The notes below the pieces were generated by a model that had not been told where the DNA came from, made no database searches, and saw nothing but the letters and a program-made list of their open reading frames with translations. Positions 16,287 to 24,715 of a stretch of DNA of 48,622 bases are shown here, piece after piece (position 1 is the first letter of the stretch; every line of letters starts with the position of its first letter). This DNA comes from CAYRFQ01 sp964423615 (GTDB taxonomy: Bacteria > Planctomycetota > Planctomycetia > Gemmatales > Gemmataceae): NCBI GenBank assembly GCA_964423615.1, contig CAYRFQ010000050.1, positions 1 through 48,622 on the forward strand, read 5' to 3'. A program made the translations under genes and the position numbers.

Positions 16287-16586
16287 ATGGTCATTGAATT
16301 TCGAGTCGAAAACTACCTCTCCATCCGAAATGGACAAGTCCTGACATTGGAAGCTGCGAATATTGGTGATGAGGAAGACCCTTGTCCGCGAAAGGCTGCA
16401 GACCACGACAACAAACTTCTCTCAGTAGCTGCGCTGTATGGGGCCAATGCGAGTGGCAAGAGTACCGTGTTAGCCGCCCTCGCGTTCATGACTCGAGTGG
16501 TTACCGATTCGCACCCCTCTGGGAACCAGAAGGCGGGTTCCGCGACCACCGTTTACCTAGAGTATCCAGGGAGTCGCGCCGGATGA
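16287..16586 (+). pseudogene. Truncated AAA-family ATPase (N-terminal fragment)
   Basis: The fragment encodes 99 residues with the start typical of standalone AAA/OLD-like ATPases (MVIEFRVENYLSIRNGQVLTLEA) and an intact Walker A loop (LYGANASGKST), then AALAFMTRVVTDS. Homologs run to roughly 400 residues with Walker B, D-loop and H-loop; here a TGA stops the frame soon after the first domain, and the following 80 bp have no ATPase-like continuation before the next gene, which is on the other strand. It is probably a remnant of a defence- or toxin-type ATPase, cut by deletion. The Walker-A part alone cannot hydrolyse ATP. Confidence 0.7.
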
Positions 16587-16667
16587 AACCACCCACGAGG
16601 ATAGTTCCTCGGACTGAGAGCCATGCGGGACACAGATTCAACTGTCAGGTCTTGGGTGCCGAGCCAC

Positions 16668-17870
16668 TCACCCCGATTGCTCCACGGTTCCCGGAAAATG
16701 GTCAGTCTTTTCGAGTTGTTTGGCGCGAGACCCGTAGAGCAGCCACACCGCCGTAATGGAGCTCACGCGTCGTAGGTTCCGTGACACGTGTTTGCCGAAT
16801 GTGCCACCGAGATGGAAAGCAAGCCATTCAGTGATGCGAGTGTAAAGTTCCACGACTGTGCCCAGGAAGGGATAGCGAGTAACGGTCTCCATTGTCAGGC
16901 CAATTTGCGAGTATTTGGAAACGGTTGTTTTGCGGAGCGATTTGATCCAGACAACAAAGCTCTCGCAATTGAAGTTCAAAAAATCGTATTGATGTGTTTT
17001 GTCGACTTCTTCGAGGGCGGCCTTCCGGACAGACTCGAAAGGCACGTCATCGAGATCGGGGTATTCCCAGTGGACAGGGTCGCGGCCGATCAGAAACTGT
17101 TCCCACGTCACCTTGTGGACGAGGTTATCGTCGCGGAAGTCGATGATGGTGTTGTCGCCGATGTAAAGGCCCAGGTGGAAGGCGTTTCCGATGAACACGG
17201 CATAGGCTTCGCCAGCAACAGGCTCGACTTTCCGGCGAGGACAAAAACCATAGGTGAGAAGTTCCGGGTCTGTGTGGGTCATTGAAGCCATCCAGACCAA
17301 GACTCCCCCGAACACGAGGAGTTTCAAACCGATCAGTGTCGCTAAAATGTCGGTTGCCAGATTGACCTGAGCGAATTCTCCCTTCAAGAAGCAAAACACG
17401 ACGGCGGCGATGGCCAATCCGCCTGTCACAAATCCACTCGTGAACAGCAGCGTTCGATGTCGAACGTTGTTGTGTCTTAGTGCGAGCCAGATTTGAATGA
17501 GTCCGTCGGCAAACAGCGCGATTCCTAACACAATCGCCGTGACCCACGCGGCATTGGCCCGTTGGAAAATCAAGATCAGCCCAATCAGCACGTCGATCGA
17601 CGAGTGCAATACGATCGGACCAAGTCCTCGAACGTCCTTACCACCACGGAATCGACCAACAATCCATTGGGCAAAACGGATCACAGCGCTACAAAGCCAG
17701 AGTACACCAGCCAGCCACAACACCGAGTCGAGCACGAACCACGGGACAATCATCGTTGCCAACCCGAGCAAACAAAAGCCGATCCCCGCGCCCAACAACA
17801 CGAAGCGTTGGGTGTGGATACTTTCCAACAAACGCAGTTGAAGTTTTCCTGTGTCATTCGGATTGGACAT
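16668..17870 (-). CDS. HdeD-like (DUF308) membrane domain fused to LRAT/NlpC-type domain (400 aa)
   Basis: The N-terminal half (about 20-205) has six hydrophobic helices with DUF308/HdeD features (WLAGVLWLCSAVIRFAQWIVGRF, then HSSIDVLIGLILIF). After a linker with PRRKVEPVAGEAYAVFIG comes an LRAT-like domain of the NlpC/P60 class: the catalytic His in AFHLGLYIGD (H232), HKVTWEQFLIG, and the catalytic Cys in NFNCESFVVW (C302). LRAT-type enzymes are cysteine acyltransferases or hydrolases acting on lipids. The combination puts a lipid-modifying activity on a multi-pass membrane protein, probably facing the cytoplasm. It is followed by a basic helical tail and lies 22 bp downstream of a small conserved gene in the same operon. 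Confidence 0.8.
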   Translation of the reverse strand: MSNPNDTGKLQLRLLESIHTQRFVLLGAGIGFCLLGLATMIVPWFVLDSVLWLAGVLWLCSAVIRFAQWIVGRFRGGKDVRGLGPIVLHSSIDVLIGLILIFQRANAAWVTAIVLGIALFADGLIQIWLALRHNNVRHRTLLFTSGFVTGGLAIAAVVFCFLKGEFAQVNLATDILATLIGLKLLVFGGVLVWMASMTHTDPELLTYGFCPRRKVEPVAGEAYAVFIGNAFHLGLYIGDNTIIDFRDDNLVHKVTWEQFLIGRDPVHWEYPDLDDVPFESVRKAALEEVDKTHQYDFLNFNCESFVVWIKSLRKTTVSKYSQIGLTMETVTRYPFLGTVVELYTRITEWLAFHLGGTFGKHVSRNLRRVSSITAVWLLYGSRAKQLEKTDHFPGTVEQSG

Positions 17871-17892
17871 TTCTCAAAAACTCCGGTGTCGG

Positions 17893-18180
17893 TCAGGTTC
17901 CAACGCCAACCTGGCAGCTTACCACTTCGGGCTGTTGGCGTAACCAACGGAGGACGTGGTCGGCTTGGGCGTATGTGACGGATTGGTCAGGCAACCGGGA
18001 GACGGCCCCCCCGGACCATTCGTTCCCCCGAAGGATGTTTCCTCCGAAGTGCAGACCACAGGAACGGATGGCCTCCTGGAAAAATCGGTGGCGGAATGTT
18101 TGCCGGGCTTGGACGTGACGAAACTGAATGGTGCAAAAAGTAATGTACAGAATTTCGGTGGGGTAAGGTGGTCTGACCAT
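17893..18180 (-). CDS. Small conserved hypothetical protein (95 aa)
   Basis: ATG 18180 gives a compact protein (MVRPPYPTEILYITFCTIQFRHV start, FQEAIRSCGLHFGGNILRG, then TYAQADHVLRWLRQQPEVVSCQVG end). The pattern strand-helix-strand-helix-strand suggests a ferredoxin-like fold, but I do not recognise a family. The frame is open further upstream, but those residues look non-coding. It precedes the HdeD-LRAT gene by 22 bp on the same strand, so the two are probably co-transcribed. Confidence 0.6.
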   Translation of the reverse strand: MVRPPYPTEILYITFCTIQFRHVQARQTFRHRFFQEAIRSCGLHFGGNILRGNEWSGGAVSRLPDQSVTYAQADHVLRWLRQQPEVVSCQVGVGT

Positions 18181-18508
18181 CGGTAGCCAATCCCTTTCTA
18201 CCTTTTTCCTTATAGGTAGCTTATGGGGACGCAAAAGAAAAACGACTTTCGTCCTGTGATTGGACTGAACATCCGCTCCGGTTTTGGAGAATGCACACAT
18301 TCTAGCTGTGTACCGGAAACGCCGTATCCTGTGATAGATTTATATTCTACGTGTTTTGCTGATCCCGTGGCAACTATTCGCCAAGTCGGCGTTGCGACGT
18401 CGTCAGAGATGGTTTTGATACCAACCCGAAGCGCATGCGAGAAAACGGGAGGCTCCTTACTTACGTTTCAGAGTGGTTCACGGCTTCGATATTCAACTTC
18501 ACGGACCG
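18181..18508. other. Intergenic region between glmS and the small conserved gene
   Basis: No gene. A short CGCC/GGCG hairpin near 18379-18391 lies past the glmS stop; otherwise nothing is seen. Confidence 0.45.
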
Positions 18509-20350
18509 CTATTCCACCGTAACACTTTTGGCCAAGTTCCGTGGCTTGTCGACGTCGCACCCCCGCAACAAGGCGATATGGTAAGCCAACAACTGCAACG
18601 GCACAGCGGCGATGATCGGTTGTAAATACTCCGGGGCACTCGGAACAAAAAGGACGTCGTCGGCTGCGCTAGTCACATATTCGGCGGTTTCCTTGTCGCC
18701 TTCGCTCGCGACAGCGATGATCGGACCTCCCCGGGCCTTGATCTCTTCCAGGTTGCTCATGACTTTGTCGAAGAACACCCCGGCGTTGGGAATCAAAAAG
18801 ACCGAGGGAGTATTTTTATCCACGAGGGCGATCGGTCCGTGCTTCATCTCGGCGGCGGGGTACCCCTCGGCGTGAATGTAGCTGATCTCCTTGAGCTTCA
18901 ACGCACCTTCTAGCGCGAGCGGATAGAGATACTGTCGGCCCAGATACAAAAAGTTGTTGGCGTGGGCGTACTTTTCGGAGATTTGCTTCACGGCCTCGTG
19001 ACAAGCAAGGGTTTTCTCGACAACGTCCGGCACGCTTTGTAAGTCCCGAATCATCTGCAGGCCTTGGGTGACCGACAGGTGCCGAATCCGCCCTAAATAG
19101 AGTGCGAGCATCGTCAGAACCATGACCTGGGAGGTGAACGCTTTGGTGCTGGCGACGCCGATTTCGGGACCGGCGTGGAGGTAGACGCCACCGTCGGCTT
19201 CGCGAGCGATTGTGCTCCCGACGACATTACAGATTGCCAGCGCTCGGTGTCCTTTGCGTTTGGATTCACGCAAGGCCGCCAGAGTGTCGGCCGTTTCGCC
19301 GGATTGTGTGATCGCCGTGACAATCGTGTGGCGGTCCATCGGAGGATTCCGATAACGAAATTCCGAAGCGTATTCGACTTCGACTGGCATTCGGGCAAAC
19401 TCTTCGAACAGGTATTCGCCGACGAGCGCGGCGTGGTAACTGGTCCCGCAGGCCGTCAAAATCAACCTTTCGGATTGGCGTAGTTGTTGGCTATCGACAT
19501 TCAACCCACCGAAGTGGGCCGTTGCGTCTTCGACGTCGAGACGTCCTCGCATGGCGTTGCGAAGGGCTTCGGGTTGCTCGTAAATTTCCTTGAGCATGTA
19601 GTGTTCGAACTCGCCCTTGTCGGAGTCGCCAGGTTCCCAATCGATCTGGTGCACGCTAGCCGAAATCTTGACAGAATCGGGATCAAGGATCTGCCAGTCC
19701 TCGGGCGTCAAGACACACATTTGTCGGTCTTGGATGTAAACAACCTTCTCGGTGTTTCCGACTAGTGCAGACGGATCGCTGGCGAGGAAGTTTTCGCCCA
19801 CCCCGATTCCGACGACTAACGGGCTGCCGAGACGAGCACCGATGATCACATCGGGACGACGAGGAGAGATGACGGCAAGGCCATAAGTACCCTTGAGCAT
19901 CGACAACACCTTCCGGACGGCCTGGACAAGGTCGCCGTTGAGATGAAAGGCAATGAGTTGGGCAATGACTTCTGTGTCGGTATCGCTGCGAAACGTGACA
20001 CCTGCTTGTTGGAGTTGATCGCGGAGGATTGTGTAGTTTTCGATGACGCCATTATGAACCACTGCGACGAGGTTATCTCCACCGATGTGAGGGTGGGCGT
20101 TTTCGTCGGTAGCGGCTCCGTGTGTGGCCCAACGGGTGTGGCTGATGCCGTGACAACCAGGGACTGGCTGAGCTGCCAGCTCTTGAACAAGGTTCTTGAT
20201 CCGGCCTGATTTTTTCCGGAGATGCAACTTGTCACCTGCCAGAGTCACTAATCCGGCGCTGTCGTAACCACGGTATTCCAAACGGTGTAATCCCTCGACG
20301 AGAAGAGACTCTGCCTCACGATGGCCAACGTATCCAATGATTCCACACAT
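18509..20350 (-). CDS. glmS: Glutamine--fructose-6-phosphate aminotransferase (isomerizing)
   Basis: Makes glucosamine-6-phosphate from fructose-6-phosphate and glutamine, the first step of UDP-GlcNAc synthesis. From ATG 20350 the protein begins MCGIIGYVG, so Cys2 becomes the N-terminal nucleophile of the glutaminase domain; SHTRWATHG and HNGVIENY follow as expected. Two SIS domains occupy the second half (LTACGTSYHA, then SQSGETADTLAALRESK in the first; EGALKLKEISYIHAEGYPAAEMKHGPIALVD in the second), ending in DVDKPRNLAKSVTVE. The 613-aa length is normal. The longer open frame upstream adds 41 residues without family match. It is monocistronic and divergent from the YfcE gene. No glmS ribozyme is apparent upstream. 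Confidence 0.98.
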   Translation of the reverse strand: MCGIIGYVGHREAESLLVEGLHRLEYRGYDSAGLVTLAGDKLHLRKKSGRIKNLVQELAAQPVPGCHGISHTRWATHGAATDENAHPHIGGDNLVAVVHNGVIENYTILRDQLQQAGVTFRSDTDTEVIAQLIAFHLNGDLVQAVRKVLSMLKGTYGLAVISPRRPDVIIGARLGSPLVVGIGVGENFLASDPSALVGNTEKVVYIQDRQMCVLTPEDWQILDPDSVKISASVHQIDWEPGDSDKGEFEHYMLKEIYEQPEALRNAMRGRLDVEDATAHFGGLNVDSQQLRQSERLILTACGTSYHAALVGEYLFEEFARMPVEVEYASEFRYRNPPMDRHTIVTAITQSGETADTLAALRESKRKGHRALAICNVVGSTIAREADGGVYLHAGPEIGVASTKAFTSQVMVLTMLALYLGRIRHLSVTQGLQMIRDLQSVPDVVEKTLACHEAVKQISEKYAHANNFLYLGRQYLYPLALEGALKLKEISYIHAEGYPAAEMKHGPIALVDKNTPSVFLIPNAGVFFDKVMSNLEEIKARGGPIIAVASEGDKETAEYVTSAADDVLFVPSAPEYLQPIIAAVPLQLLAYHIALLRGCDVDKPRNLAKSVTVE

Positions 20351-20767
20351 GAAATACAGTCTCCACAAAGGTGGCAGATGGAAAGAGGTGAGAGACGAGA
20401 GCTGGATTTGTTGGCCGAGGGCCAAATTCCTCGTAACCCGGAGCAGCGTTCCCAGGAACAGGAAAACCGACAACGACTTCTTTTCGATTGTTCAGTTTCT
20501 CGAGTCTTGTCTCTCGACTTTCATCACGCGGTAGGTATACCTGGAGCTTCGAAAAGCTCCAACTCCAATTGACAACTTCCACGTCAGCTTCTTGGAACTT
20601 TCATTCGAAGATTGGCCTTGGTCGAATCTGCTTAGGGTAGATGTTACAATATTCCTACTATGTTTCTGTAGCTCATAAATCGGGCCATTGGGAGAATTCC
20701 GAACGACATTCCTGCTGTTTTGGTTGCAAGACACTAAGGAGTCAATGCCCCATAAAGGTCTTCTGTT
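20351..20767. other. Divergent intergenic region glmS / phosphodiesterase
   Basis: No gene. It contains a perfect hairpin at 20543-20560 (GGAGCTT, loop CGAA, AAGCTCC) and a possible -10 box TACAAT at 20645-20650 for the plus-strand gene, without a well-spaced -35. Confidence 0.45.
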
Positions 20768-21250
20768 ATGAAAATAGCCATTATCAGCGATACTCACAAC
20801 CGCTACGATTCGGTCGAACGGGCGGTGAAACTAATCGATTATTTTAACGTCGAATTGACGATCCACTGTGGTGACATCGAGGACGCTGACACGGTCTGGC
20901 TTTTTCAGCCGAATACTCACTTCGTCTTCGGCAATTGCGACATAGAAAAAACTAGCTTGCGGCAGGCCATCCACGGAATCGGCGCGACGTTGCACGAACC
21001 TTACGGGTCGCTCGAATTGGGCGAGACGAAGATTGCGTTCCTACACGGTCACGTTCAAGAAGATCTCGACGATCTGGAATGGATGGATCACTACGACTAC
21101 ATCTTTCATGGGCATACTCACGTTGCAGGCGAGCGTCAACGAGGGAAGACGCGCATCATCAACCCCGGTGCCCTCCACCGTGTTTCGACAAAGACCTTTG
21201 CCATTTTGAATTTGCCGACCGGCGAACTCGAATCCTACGAAGTCAAATAA
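20768..21250 (+). CDS. Metallophosphoesterase, YfcE/MJ0936 family (160 aa)
   Basis: A complete small calcineurin-like phosphodiesterase: DTH (D8, H10), GD (G35, D36), GNCD (N56), HGH (H93, H95) and GHTH (H116, H118) provide the two-metal centre. The length is typical of YfcE-type enzymes, which cleave phosphodiesters such as cyclic nucleotides or model substrates; the physiological substrate is usually unclear. The ATG at 20768 gives the standard MKIAIISDTH start. The HlyD-like gene follows 59 bp later on the same strand and may be co-transcribed. A small ACTCA/TGAGT hairpin lies between them. Confidence 0.95.
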   Translation: MKIAIISDTHNRYDSVERAVKLIDYFNVELTIHCGDIEDADTVWLFQPNTHFVFGNCDIEKTSLRQAIHGIGATLHEPYGSLELGETKIAFLHGHVQEDLDDLEWMDHYDYIFHGHTHVAGERQRGKTRIINPGALHRVSTKTFAILNLPTGELESYEVK

Positions 21251-21309
21251 CTCAGGTTTTTGAGTCGCTTTCGCGATGAACAACTGACCAAGGAACAAGG
21301 CCTGCCGTC

Positions 21310-22161
21310 ATGTCGACTGCCGTCAACACCCCACCTCGGCGACCGTTCTATGTTTTCACCTTTTTGATCTCTTTGGTGATTGTTTTCGGTTGTCTAGCTG
21401 CATTTCTTTTCGCTGTCCGGATGGAATCGACTGTTGCAGGCAAAGGAATCATTCGTTCTCGCCAAGAAACGACCTTGCGTGGGCGAGTTTCTGGCGTCGT
21501 GGAATTGGGTTGGTATGAAGGTAGCAGCGAGTTAAGTCGAAAAACCAAACTGGAGTACCGCGTCGACGAAGCAGGTAACGGGCTCGCCTTGTTCAGGAAT
21601 GGAAAGACGTTGGGTGTCAAGAATAACGAATTGGAAGGCTCAGGTGTTTTGCCAACAGGCCGGTCATTCCATGCATTGAAGGCTGGAGATTTCGTTTGGC
21701 CTCGACAAGTCGTGGCAGCTATTGGCGTGAGAAGGCAAGAGGTGTTGGTAGCTCCGAAGACGCACGACCTTTGGCTCGTCCAACAGGTTCACGCCGAACA
21801 TTTGTCGGCATTGAAAGCAGGCGATAAAATCATGACCTTGGTCCCGGTCGATCCCGATACTCGGGAGCCGATTGAGCTCATAGCTGACGTTCGTGTAAAG
21901 GAATCGGAATTGGCTGATGTCGTCAAGGGACAAACTGTCCGAATTTACAGCAATATGTACAATTCGCGATTACACGGAAAGGCAGACGGTGAAGTGATTT
22001 GGCTCGATCCCTGGGTTTCCGAAGGGAATCAGGAAGGCCGAGAAGTCCGTGTTCATATTGATATCAAAGAAAGTCCATTTCCGTTGCGGTTAGGCTCGGG
22101 AATGACGGCCAAAATTGTGGTCGGGCGAAAACCAGTGTATCGAATTATCTTGGAGCATTAA
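21310..22161 (+). CDS. HlyD-like membrane-anchored adaptor protein (283 aa)
   Basis: One N-terminal membrane helix (about 15-37) leads into a periplasmic part with a lipoyl-like opening (VAGKGIIRSRQETTLRGRVSGVVELGW), a middle block (FVWPRQVVAAIGVRRQEVLVAPKTHDLWLVQQVHAEHLSALKAGDKI) and a barrel-like end (LADVVKGQTVRIYSNMYN, then RLGSGMTAKIVVGRKPV). This matches the outline of membrane-fusion proteins but lacks a long coiled coil, so it is a short member. No ABC transporter or outer-membrane partner is adjacent. It may belong with a transport system elsewhere or act as a scaffold. Confidence 0.7.
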   Translation: MSTAVNTPPRRPFYVFTFLISLVIVFGCLAAFLFAVRMESTVAGKGIIRSRQETTLRGRVSGVVELGWYEGSSELSRKTKLEYRVDEAGNGLALFRNGKTLGVKNNELEGSGVLPTGRSFHALKAGDFVWPRQVVAAIGVRRQEVLVAPKTHDLWLVQQVHAEHLSALKAGDKIMTLVPVDPDTREPIELIADVRVKESELADVVKGQTVRIYSNMYNSRLHGKADGEVIWLDPWVSEGNQEGREVRVHIDIKESPFPLRLGSGMTAKIVVGRKPVYRIILEH

Positions 22162-22233
22162 GAAGTTGAATTTTTGACTCTTGGTAAGCCAAGGGCGTTT
22201 GATCGAGAAATTGATGTCTTTGTAGAGTTCCGT

Positions 22234-22286
22234 CCCAAAGCGGTAACGAGTACATTTTTCTTCGAAATTGTCGCTACCGCTTTGGG
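22234..22286. terminator. Bidirectional terminator between convergent genes
   Basis: 16-bp inverted repeat (22234-22249 with 22271-22286, one mismatch; core CCCAAAGCGGTA) and a 21-nt loop. It lies between the stop codons of the HlyD-like gene (plus) and the sigma factor gene (minus), followed by T-rich sequence on the plus strand (TTTGGGTTTG). Confidence 0.65.
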
Positions 22287-22369
22287 TTTGTCTCAGAAAC
22301 ATTCGTCCATACAGATTCATTATCATTCGACACGAAGACTCTGAGCGATACCACAAAGAAGCAGAACAT

Positions 22370-23272
22370 TTAACTTGCCATACCGTTGGCCATGAGTGCT
22401 TCACGCAGTTTTCCGAGAGCTGTGGATTGAACTTGTCGAACGCGTTCTTTGGAGAGCCCGAGGTCTTCACCTACTTGAGCGAGCGTTTTTGATTCGGAGT
22501 TTTCGGCGAGGCTATATCGGCAAGCCAAAATGTACTTTTCTCGATCGGAGAGCAATGGGTGATCTTTTTCAAAGAATTGACTGATTCGTTCATCCATCGG
22601 TCCGGGTTCAGCGTCGTTGAATCGATCTCGCAAATCGTTGTCTGACAAGGTTTCGATCGCGAGTGAGCGGGACAGCCAATCTGTGGCGTACTGCTGCGTC
22701 AATCGACTCAAGGCCCGCATCAAGCATGTGAACGCGTAGGTGCTGAATCGGATGCCCATCCAGGGATTATACGCTGCAACGGCTCGGATGAGTACAATAT
22801 GTCCTTCGCCGATCATGTCGTCAACGCGATAAGCGAAAGCCATTCGCTTACGAACCGCACGATAGACCAGTTTTTGATTCCCCAAAACAATCAAGTCGCG
22901 TAGTTCGACGTATTTCTGTCGCCACTTCTTGGCTTCCCGCTCGGTCTTGGCCCGGTGCGATCGGAATGCTGCGTAGTGCATCCGGGCGGCACAATCCCGA
23001 GTTACCTCGTCTGGCATGTACGACTGGGTGTAAAGTGATTCTTGGTTGAGCACGTCGTCGGGGTTGAACTCTTTAGCTGCCGATGGCGAATTGAATGACT
23101 CGTGACAAACGTAAGTCATGTGCTCGGTTTTGACCGTGGTCGTTGGTTTGTGTTCGGACTTTTGTTCTTTCTTTGACGAGTTGGTTGTTGCAGTCTTGGT
23201 TTTGGTCGCGACCTTAGTTGTGTTGGCCTTCTTTTGAACACCTTTGTTTGTTGCGGTAGCAGTGATTGGCAC
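22370..23272 (-). CDS. RNA polymerase sigma-70 family factor with basic N-terminal extension (300 aa)
   Basis: The first 50 residues are a low-complexity K/T/N-rich segment. The core has sigma region 2 (about 120-200: LIVLGNQKLVYRAVRKRM, then VDDMIGEGHIVLIRAVAAYNPWMGIRFSTYAFTCLMRAL) and region 4 (about 240-295: LLSDREKYILACRY, then TLAQVGEDLGLSKERVRQVQSTALGKLREAL). The region-2 core differs from RpoD (MIGEGHIVLIRAV in place of LIQEGNIGLMKAV), so it is an alternative sigma. Region 3 seems short. Transcribed away from the B12-fold regulator gene across an AT-rich gap. Its promoter specificity is unknown. Confidence 0.92.
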   Translation of the reverse strand: MPITATATNKGVQKKANTTKVATKTKTATTNSSKKEQKSEHKPTTTVKTEHMTYVCHESFNSPSAAKEFNPDDVLNQESLYTQSYMPDEVTRDCAARMHYAAFRSHRAKTEREAKKWRQKYVELRDLIVLGNQKLVYRAVRKRMAFAYRVDDMIGEGHIVLIRAVAAYNPWMGIRFSTYAFTCLMRALSRLTQQYATDWLSRSLAIETLSDNDLRDRFNDAEPGPMDERISQFFEKDHPLLSDREKYILACRYSLAENSESKTLAQVGEDLGLSKERVRQVQSTALGKLREALMANGMAS

Positions 23273-23654
23273 AACAGACTCCTTGTTTTGCGAAATTATT
23301 GTGTGCGATGCTCAATGGTGTTGGGCCACACAAGTTGTTCGAAATCGTTTAATGATCGGATTCAGAAAAAAACGTTCTTGCCAAATCTAAAAACGATCAA
23401 TTCGTTCATAATTCAGTTTAGAATTATTCTGAATAGAGTCAACCAGAAATTTCTATTCTTGGGGTAGAAAATTCCAAATAGTGCGGCTTTCTGCTTGCCT
23501 AACCGAGGAGAATCGGTTCCGTTAACACAATTTTTCAAGTGATAATCCATCCGAACGGTTTGAGAATCGATCATTTGGAATGGACGTTTTGATTGTTTGT
23601 GATATTATTGTATAGGTAACAGAAGAAGAAAACGTTCACAGCAATGGTTCATTC
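23273..23654. other. AT-rich divergent regulatory region
   Basis: This gap between two regulator genes is markedly AT-rich compared with the window. It holds the dyads ATTCAG/CTGAAT (23411-23434) and AGAAATTTCT (23445-23454) and a possible sigma-70-like promoter for the plus-strand gene: TTGATT at 23589-23594, 16 bases, TATAGG at 23611-23616. Confidence 0.45.
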
Positions 23655-24578
23655 ATGAACGAAGATTTGCAATATTTGACGACTACCCAAGCTGCCGAAA
23701 TACTCGGAGTGAGTGTCGCTACGATCAAACGGTGGGTCGACAGCGACATCCTTCCGGGCCACAAGACGCCGGGAAAGCATCGCCGTATCTTGCGTCAGGA
23801 TGTAATGCGTCTGGCCGGACAAAAAGATTTTCCGAGGTTGAATTTAGAAACGTTGAGTGGACCGATCCCCACCGATTCTCCAAGTACCCTGGAAGACATT
23901 TCCGAAGAGTTCTACGCGGGGTTGCTCGGGAACGACATCAAGAGAGCACGCGTAGCCATTCATGGCAGCTACCAACAGGGAATCAGCTTGACCGTCCTTG
24001 GTGACGATGTCATTAGTCCTGTCATGACAATGATCGGACACGATTGGGCAACGGGAAAGATCGACGTTTACCAAGAACACCGAGCGACAAGAATTTGCGA
24101 GTCGGTGTTGTTCGAATTGAAGGCGAAATTGGAAGGAACGGCTTCGGTGGAGCGTCCTGTTGCTCTTGGGGGGTCGCCCGAAAACGATCCTACCGTCATC
24201 CCCAGTTTGCTCGTACAGATGGTGTTGATGGACAACGGTTGGGATGCCGTCAACTTGGGAGCACATACGCCCCTGGCGTCCTTTCGCCGAGCACTCGAGG
24301 AAGTGAAACCACAGCTCTTGTGGTTATCAATCACACACCAAGTGACCAACCCCAAGTCCTTTCTCAAGGAGTATGCCGAACTGGCGTCCGTCGCAGAAAA
24401 ACAAGGAGCGGCTATCGCGCTGGGTGGGCGTGCCCTCAGTCCCGAGTTGCGCAACAAAATGTGGTACACGACCTTTGGCGATGGTGTGACCCAACTCGCC
24501 AATTTCGCCAAACAACTTCATCGACGTCCAGAATTGCCCAAACCGGGACGACCTGCCGCCAACAACAAAGAAGCGTAG
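23655..24578 (+). CDS. CarH-like transcriptional regulator: MerR/excisionase HTH plus B12-binding fold (307 aa)
   Basis: Residues 7-55 are a MerR/excisionase-type winged helix (LTTTQAAEILGVSVATIKRWVDSDILPGHKTPGKHRRI). Residues about 80-155 form the four-helix B12-binding-2 bundle and contain the W-x9-EH motif of CarH-type photoreceptors (W131, E141, H142). Residues about 168-290 are the Rossmann-like B12 domain. However, the E/D-x-H-x-x-G loop that supplies the lower-axial His reads D-P-T-V-I-P (178-183), so the His is missing. It may bind cobalamin base-off, another ligand, or none. It should bind DNA and control nearby or pigment/stress genes. No ribosome site is obvious before the ATG. Confidence 0.9.
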   Translation: MNEDLQYLTTTQAAEILGVSVATIKRWVDSDILPGHKTPGKHRRILRQDVMRLAGQKDFPRLNLETLSGPIPTDSPSTLEDISEEFYAGLLGNDIKRARVAIHGSYQQGISLTVLGDDVISPVMTMIGHDWATGKIDVYQEHRATRICESVLFELKAKLEGTASVERPVALGGSPENDPTVIPSLLVQMVLMDNGWDAVNLGAHTPLASFRRALEEVKPQLLWLSITHQVTNPKSFLKEYAELASVAEKQGAAIALGGRALSPELRNKMWYTTFGDGVTQLANFAKQLHRRPELPKPGRPAANNKEA

Positions 24579-24715
24579 AGTTTGGTTAGACGAACGGACA
24601 AGTAACGCTCCACCGATCTACGCTCTTGGCTTAAGACACATCCCACACAAATAGACCCTTTCATTTGCTACATTGAGAACTCCATCGATCTGTGCCTTTC
24701 CTAGGAGTCCTCGTT

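Noticed and set aside
20351..20640. glmS ribozyme upstream of glmS
   Set aside because: The conserved ribozyme core is not recognisable; only a simple GGAGCTT/AAGCTCC hairpin is present.
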